Positions 6,333 to 10,156 of a DNA stretch of 10,156 nt are shown one piece after another; the stretch's first letter is position 1; every line of letters starts with the position of its first letter. A program made the translations under genes and the position numbers. The DNA is from Lachnospiraceae bacterium. GTDB lineage: Bacteria > Bacillota > Clostridia > Lachnospirales > Lachnospiraceae. Below the pieces are notes generated by a model. The model made no database searches, was not told where the DNA came from, and saw only the letters and a list, made by a program, of their open reading frames with translations. The stretch is from contig VSOA01000124.1 of the NCBI GenBank assembly GCA_009774585.1, positions 1 to 10,156 on the forward strand, read 5' to 3'.

Positions 6333-8459
6333 TTACTCTACCTCGCCTCTTGACTGTTGGTGGTACAGATACGCATACAGTCCGTCCTGTTCCATCAGTT
6401 CTTCATGGCTGCCCGCTTCTTTCAGTTCCCCTCTGTCAATCACCATGATCTCGTCGGCTGACGCGAGGGTTGACAGACGGTGCGCTATGATCAACACGGT
6501 CCTGTTCTTACAGATATCCTGCAGGTTCCGCTGGATGATACTTTCCGATTCATAGTCGAGCGCCGAGGTAGCTTCGTCAAATATCAGTATTCTCGGGTTG
6601 TTGATGACTGCCCTCGCGATTGCAATCCGTTGTTTCTGACCTCCGGAGAGGGATACACCTTTTTCACCGATAATCGTGTCATATCCTTCTTCCAGTTCCA
6701 TGATGAAATCGTGCGCACCGGCAATCTTAGCCGTCTCCATGATCTGTTCTATGGTCACGTCCGGGCAATGGATGGATATATTTTCAGCCACGGTGCCGTT
6801 AAACATGAAGTTCTCCTGCAGCACTACGCCAATCTGGCGTCGCAGCATCTGCGGATCCATCAGGGAGATATCCATACCGTCTATTGAGATACGCCCGCTC
6901 TGAGGGATATACAGCCGCTGTATCAGTTTTGAGATGGTACTTTTTCCGGAACCGCTTCGACCGACCAGACCTATCACTTTATTTTCTCTGATTTCAAAGG
7001 ACATCCCGTGGAGCACGTCAGATGCATCCATACGGTAGCGGAATCTTACGTTCTCAAACCGGATTCTGCCCTGAAGCATCGGAAGCGTCTGCATGGAATG
7101 GTCACTTTTACGCTCTATAGGAGAATTGAATATATCGCCGATTCTCTTAACCGATAGGGATGCCTGCTGATATTCCTGCCATAACTGCACCAGACGCAGA
7201 ATCGGTCCGCTGACTCTGCCAGCCAGCATCCGGAAAGCCACAAGCTGCCCGATGGAGAGCGTTCCGTCTATTACCGTCCCTGCACCATACACAAGCACCA
7301 GCAGGTCTGCCAGATGCTGGATAAATCCTGCAACGGCATTGGAAGTTTGTGCGATCATGGATGTTTTATAGCCGGCTTTGACGTAATCTGACTGCAAGTC
7401 TCCCCATTTTTCCTCGAAGGAGGATTCCAATGCAAAGGACTTGACCGTATGGATGCCGTTCACCGACTCTACAAGAAATGACTGCGCCTTCGCGCCGGTC
7501 TCGAACTTTTCATCCAGACTCTTTTTAAACAGGGGTGTAATGATAAGTGACAGAATCGCAAACAGCGGCAGCGACGCGAGCACGATGATTGTCAGCGGAA
7601 CGCTGTATAAGAACAGCACTGCCACATACACGACGACGAAGAAAACGTCAATCATGGAGGAAAGCGGCGTACCGGTAAGAAATGAACGGATCTGGTCGAG
7701 TTCCCTGACTCTCGCCACGGTCTCTCCCACCCGCCTTGATTCAAAATATTTGAGGGGCAAGCCAAACAAGTGATGGAACAGTCTGGCACTGAGCGTCACA
7801 TCTATCCGGTTCGTCGTATGTACGAACAGATATCCTTTGCACAAACTAATGACCAGTTCATAGACATATACGATAAATATCCCCACGGCGATGGTATACA
7901 GGGTGTTCATCGCATGGTGGGAAAGTACCTTGTCCACTACTACCTGCGTCATGAGGGGCGTCAGTATACCTAAGATCTGGATGACAAATACGGCAAGCAG
8001 GACGCAGAGAAACTGCTTCTTGAATTTTAAGATGGTCGGTATAAACCAGCGGAAACCGAACTTCCGGCAGTCCTCCCCGGCAGGGTCTGCTTTTCTTTTG
8101 GCAAGGACGATGACCTGTCCCGACAGTATTTCCAAAAGGTCTGCCTCTTCCATTGTCTCCGGCACACCTTTTAGCGGATTTAATATGGTCCACTTATGTT
8201 CATCCCTCCGGCTGACAATGAGCAGATAATTCCCATTCTTTAATTTCGCGATGACCGGGACTGCCGCATTCTCCACTTTCTTAAGGTTCAGCTTTCCGGC
8301 GGAAACTTTTAATCCCAGCTTCTTCGCCGCTTTCATCAATTCGTAATCGGTATTCCCTTCTTCCTTGAATCTGCCTGCCAGTTCCTGCGGAACTTTTATC
8401 CCTAAGAATTTGGCGGCAATCATGAAACAGAGATATCCGGTATTCGGATTTTGTTCCAT
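6333..8459 (-). CDS. hlyB: HlyB-family T1SS ABC transporter with degenerate C39-like domain
   Basis: Encodes 708 residues, almost exactly the length of E. coli HlyB (707), with long near-identical stretches recalled from that protein, such as YFESRRVGETVARVRELDQI (239-258). Residues 1-125 form the C39-like domain. The peptidase Cys position appears to be T7 and the His position N77 (NGNYLL), so it should bind substrate, not cut a leader. Membrane helices span about 140-430. The ATPase has Walker A GRSGSGKST (500-508), Q-loop Q548, signature LSGGQ (604-608), Walker B ILIFDEA (624-630) and H-loop H660, all intact. It would power export of the unfolded RTX substrate, recognised through its C-terminus. 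The ATG has AAGGAG (8472-8477) at a rather long 12-base spacing. It is the first gene of the locus, behind its own promoter. Composition is like that of the GH13 gene, so there is no sign of recent arrival. Confidence 0.97.
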   Translation of the reverse strand: MEQNPNTGYLCFMIAAKFLGIKVPQELAGRFKEEGNTDYELMKAAKKLGLKVSAGKLNLKKVENAAVPVIAKLKNGNYLLIVSRRDEHKWTILNPLKGVPETMEEADLLEILSGQVIVLAKRKADPAGEDCRKFGFRWFIPTILKFKKQFLCVLLAVFVIQILGILTPLMTQVVVDKVLSHHAMNTLYTIAVGIFIVYVYELVISLCKGYLFVHTTNRIDVTLSARLFHHLFGLPLKYFESRRVGETVARVRELDQIRSFLTGTPLSSMIDVFFVVVYVAVLFLYSVPLTIIVLASLPLFAILSLIITPLFKKSLDEKFETGAKAQSFLVESVNGIHTVKSFALESSFEEKWGDLQSDYVKAGYKTSMIAQTSNAVAGFIQHLADLLVLVYGAGTVIDGTLSIGQLVAFRMLAGRVSGPILRLVQLWQEYQQASLSVKRIGDIFNSPIERKSDHSMQTLPMLQGRIRFENVRFRYRMDASDVLHGMSFEIRENKVIGLVGRSGSGKSTISKLIQRLYIPQSGRISIDGMDISLMDPQMLRRQIGVVLQENFMFNGTVAENISIHCPDVTIEQIMETAKIAGAHDFIMELEEGYDTIIGEKGVSLSGGQKQRIAIARAVINNPRILIFDEATSALDYESESIIQRNLQDICKNRTVLIIAHRLSTLASADEIMVIDRGELKEAGSHEELMEQDGLYAYLYHQQSRGEVE

Positions 8460-8533
8460 TTGGTTGTTTTTCTCCTTGTCTTATCATCTTGTACATGACT
8501 ATTATAATTCTTTCATAATAATATATGTGATTC

Positions 8534-8562
8534 ATTTTACCACGCATGTAGTTGCATAACAA
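8534..8562 (-). promoter_or_regulatory. Sigma-A-type promoter of the secretion locus
   Basis: TTGTTA (8557-8562) and TAAAAT (8534-8539) are separated by 17 bases, and TGG directly before the -10 gives an extended -10. It lies downstream of the GH13 terminator and about 75 bases before hlyB. A perfect TATAAT at 8501-8506 is closer to the gene but has no good -35. Confidence 0.6.
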
Positions 8563-8592
8563 TGGGATAAACGTACTACTCTACTGCAACTA
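8549..8592. repeat. 8-base inverted repeat flanking the -35 of the secretion locus promoter
   Basis: TAGTTGCA (8549-8556) and TGCAACTA (8585-8592) are perfect inverted copies 28 bases apart. One arm lies in the promoter spacer. It could be a paired operator for a dimeric regulator; chance is also possible for arms this short. Confidence 0.3.
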
Positions 8593-8629
8593 AAAAGGAA
8601 TTTCTACCGTCTCACAGTAGAAATCCCTT
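8590..8629 (-). terminator. Rho-independent terminator of the GH13 gene
   Basis: On the minus strand AAGGGATTTCTAC (8617-8629) pairs with GTAGAAATTCCTT (8595-8607) with one mismatch around a nine-base loop. A TTTTT run follows immediately (about 8592-8596). It lies about 55 bases past the GH13 stop and separates that gene from the secretion locus. Confidence 0.85.
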
Positions 8630-8683
8630 AACTATATTACCTGTATGTTCTAATTATCTTAGTTGATCTGTCTCTCTCAAACA

Positions 8684-9994
8684 CTATCTCTCCATCTTCC
8701 AGAAAAAGGCGCTGTACGCAGGCAGTTCGCTTCCACCGCCGAAATCATGCGTCCCGCCGCTTATTAAATCCTGCGCCATGCCGCAGCCCGCATCGAAATG
8801 CGCCGTGTAGCTCTCACTGTCCGCATTGATTGCAACAAGCACCCTCTCATCATCACACTTGCGCTCGAAGATGCACTGCTTGTTCGTCAGCACTACGGAA
8901 CGGAAATCACCGTAGTTTAACGCTTTTGACTCCTTCTTTGCCTCGGCAAGGTGCGCAATCCACTCACACAGTTCATTCCACTCCGGCTCTTCAAAACATG
9001 CCCGCAGTGCAGGATCGCCCTCACTCTTATTGGCTTTCGCACCCCACTCGCTGCCGTAATATACACACGGAATACCCGGCATACCAAAGCAGAGCGCATA
9101 GATAAGCGGCAGATGCTTTTCATTAGTCAGGTTGCTGGCAATTCTTGTTACATCGTGATTATCCACAAAGGATAGGAGATGTTTGCCCTTGTATAAAGTC
9201 CAGTTCTCCGGTCCGAACTGTCGCAGCAGAGAATGATTGATTTCAAACATATTCATACTGTTAAAGCTGGAGAACAGCCCTTTATAGCATTCGTAGTTCG
9301 TAGATGAATGAAGCATCTGGTCATTGACCATGTGGTTATAATCCCCATGGAGCATCTCGCCCAGCAGATAGAACTCCGGTTTCAGGCTGTCCGTAAAGCC
9401 ACGCAGTCTTCTGACAAAGTCATGGTCCAGACAGTATGCTACGTCAAGACGAAGACCGTCGATGTCAAACTCTTCCACCCATCCCTTGACGCTGTCCAAA
9501 ATATGATTGATGACGTCTTCATGCCGCAGATTAAGTTTCACTAAATCGTAGTTACCCTCCCAGCCTTCATACCACAAGCCGTCATTATAATTGGAATTGC
9601 CGCCCAGATTAATATTGAACCAACTAAGGTAAGGAGAATTTTCACGATTCTTAAGTACGTCCTGAAATGCCCAGAACCCCCGGCCCACATGATTGAACAC
9701 ACCATCCAGCACTACCTTAATGCCGTTGTCATGCAGTTTCCGGCAAACTTCCTTGAAATCTTCATTTGTTCCGAGCCTGCAGTCAATCGTATGATAATCT
9801 CTCGTGTTATAACCGTGCGTATCCGACTCAAACACGGGAGAAAAATAAATTGCATTGATGCCCAGTTTCTTCATATGAGGAATCCAGTCATTCACTTTCA
9901 AGATACGATGCTCCAGCTGCCCGTCGTTCTCAAAAGGCGCGCCGCAAAATCCCAACGGATAAATTTGATAAAAAACACTTTCATAAGCCCACAT
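8684..9994 (-). CDS. GH13 alpha-glucan hydrolase, neopullulanase/cyclomaltodextrinase-like, cytoplasmic
   Basis: Encodes 436 residues from the ATG at 9994, which has AGGAG (10003-10007) 8 bases upstream. An ATG at 10030 would add 12 residues without a site. The GH13 conserved regions are intact: DGVFNH (97-102), GLRLD with nucleophile D184, GEM with acid/base E213, and FVDNHD with transition-state D281. LVKLN (151-155) resembles the MPKLN motif of the neopullulanase group rather than the QPDLN of oligo-1,6-glucosidases. The protein starts directly with the barrel (SVFYQIYPLGF), lacks the N-terminal CBM34-like domain common in that group, and ends in a short beta domain C. There is no signal peptide, so it probably splits imported maltodextrins or cyclodextrins inside the cell. 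It has its own promoter and terminator and appears functionally unrelated to the secretion locus. Exact substrate specificity cannot be read from the sequence. Confidence 0.93.
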   Translation of the reverse strand: MWAYESVFYQIYPLGFCGAPFENDGQLEHRILKVNDWIPHMKKLGINAIYFSPVFESDTHGYNTRDYHTIDCRLGTNEDFKEVCRKLHDNGIKVVLDGVFNHVGRGFWAFQDVLKNRENSPYLSWFNINLGGNSNYNDGLWYEGWEGNYDLVKLNLRHEDVINHILDSVKGWVEEFDIDGLRLDVAYCLDHDFVRRLRGFTDSLKPEFYLLGEMLHGDYNHMVNDQMLHSSTNYECYKGLFSSFNSMNMFEINHSLLRQFGPENWTLYKGKHLLSFVDNHDVTRIASNLTNEKHLPLIYALCFGMPGIPCVYYGSEWGAKANKSEGDPALRACFEEPEWNELCEWIAHLAEAKKESKALNYGDFRSVVLTNKQCIFERKCDDERVLVAINADSESYTAHFDAGCGMAQDLISGGTHDFGGGSELPAYSAFFWKMER

Positions 9995-10094
9995 AGTATG
10001 TACTCCTGTTCTTAACCCATGATTTCTCATGACTTTTTTGTTTCTTCATGTATTGTCTTTCTGTTATCTGCTTTCACATGAATCCACATTTTCT

Positions 10095-10123
10095 ATTTTA
10101 TCACTCTTATTATCAATTTGCAA
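10095..10123 (-). promoter_or_regulatory. Sigma-A-type promoter of the GH13 gene
   Basis: TTGCAA (10118-10123) and TAAAAT (10095-10100) are separated by exactly 17 bases, about 100 bases before the GH13 start. The remaining sequence to the window end is AT-rich and shows no other gene. Confidence 0.6.
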
Positions 10124-10156
10124 AACTCGTTTCTATTGACTAAATGAGTATCTATT

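Noticed and set aside
8084..8459. Active C39 leader peptidase at the HlyB N-terminus
   Set aside because: Cys and His catalytic positions appear as T7 and N77, so this is the degenerate C39-like domain, not a double-glycine leader peptidase.
8501..8506. Perfect TATAAT as the main hlyB promoter
   Set aside because: No recognisable -35 at 16-18 bases; the 8534-8562 pair has both boxes and an extended -10.
10123..10138. Catabolite control (cre) site upstream of the GH13 gene
   Set aside because: GAAACGAGTTTT is only a rough half-palindrome and misses several fixed cre positions.

Overview
The window looks like a chromosomal segment from a Gram-positive, Lachnospiraceae-like member of the Clostridia. 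The evidence is Shine-Dalgarno (SD) sites of the AGGAG type, mixed base composition near the middle range, a cytoplasmic GH13 maltodextrin enzyme and Firmicute-style promoters. This assignment is inference. A double-membraned Negativicute is the main alternative, because the window carries a type I secretion system (T1SS) of the hemolysin kind. Every gene I support lies on the minus strand, so transcription runs from high to low coordinates.

From right to left the layout is as follows. A promoter (10095-10123) drives a GH13 neopullulanase-like glucosidase (8684-9994), which ends at a rho-independent terminator (about 8590-8629). A second promoter (8534-8562) begins a five-gene, one-direction locus: an HlyB-type ABC exporter (6333-8459), an HlyD-type adaptor (5181-6293), an unrecognised 330-residue protein (4028-5020), an unrecognised 155-residue protein (3467-3934), and a very large RTX protein (3467 down to 1) whose 3' end lies outside the window. 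The last two genes overlap as TAATG and are probably translationally coupled.

The RTX protein resembles Neisseria FrpC in layout. It has an N-terminal region of unknown function, a glycine-rich hydrophobic stretch, a likely FrpC-type self-processing module starting at an Asp-Pro bond (D514-P515) with four Ca-binding DxxGDG loops, and then RTX nonapeptide blocks alternating with an HCBP-related domain. HlyB and HlyD would export it through its uncleaved C-terminus. Extracellular calcium would fold the RTX blocks and could trigger Asp-Pro cleavage, releasing the N-terminal part. No TolC-like gene is present and the HlyD hairpin is short, which fits export across a single membrane.

Composition is mosaic. 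The exporter genes, the 330-residue gene and the terminal RTX repeats are near or above 50% GC. The 155-residue gene and most of the RTX gene up to position 661 are clearly AT-rich. The AT-rich part looks like an exchangeable cassette: an N-terminal effector with a small partner gene directly upstream. That is the most interesting hypothesis here. The 5021-5180 gap holds a compact set of inverted repeats with pseudoknot topology just ahead of a ribosome binding site (RBS).
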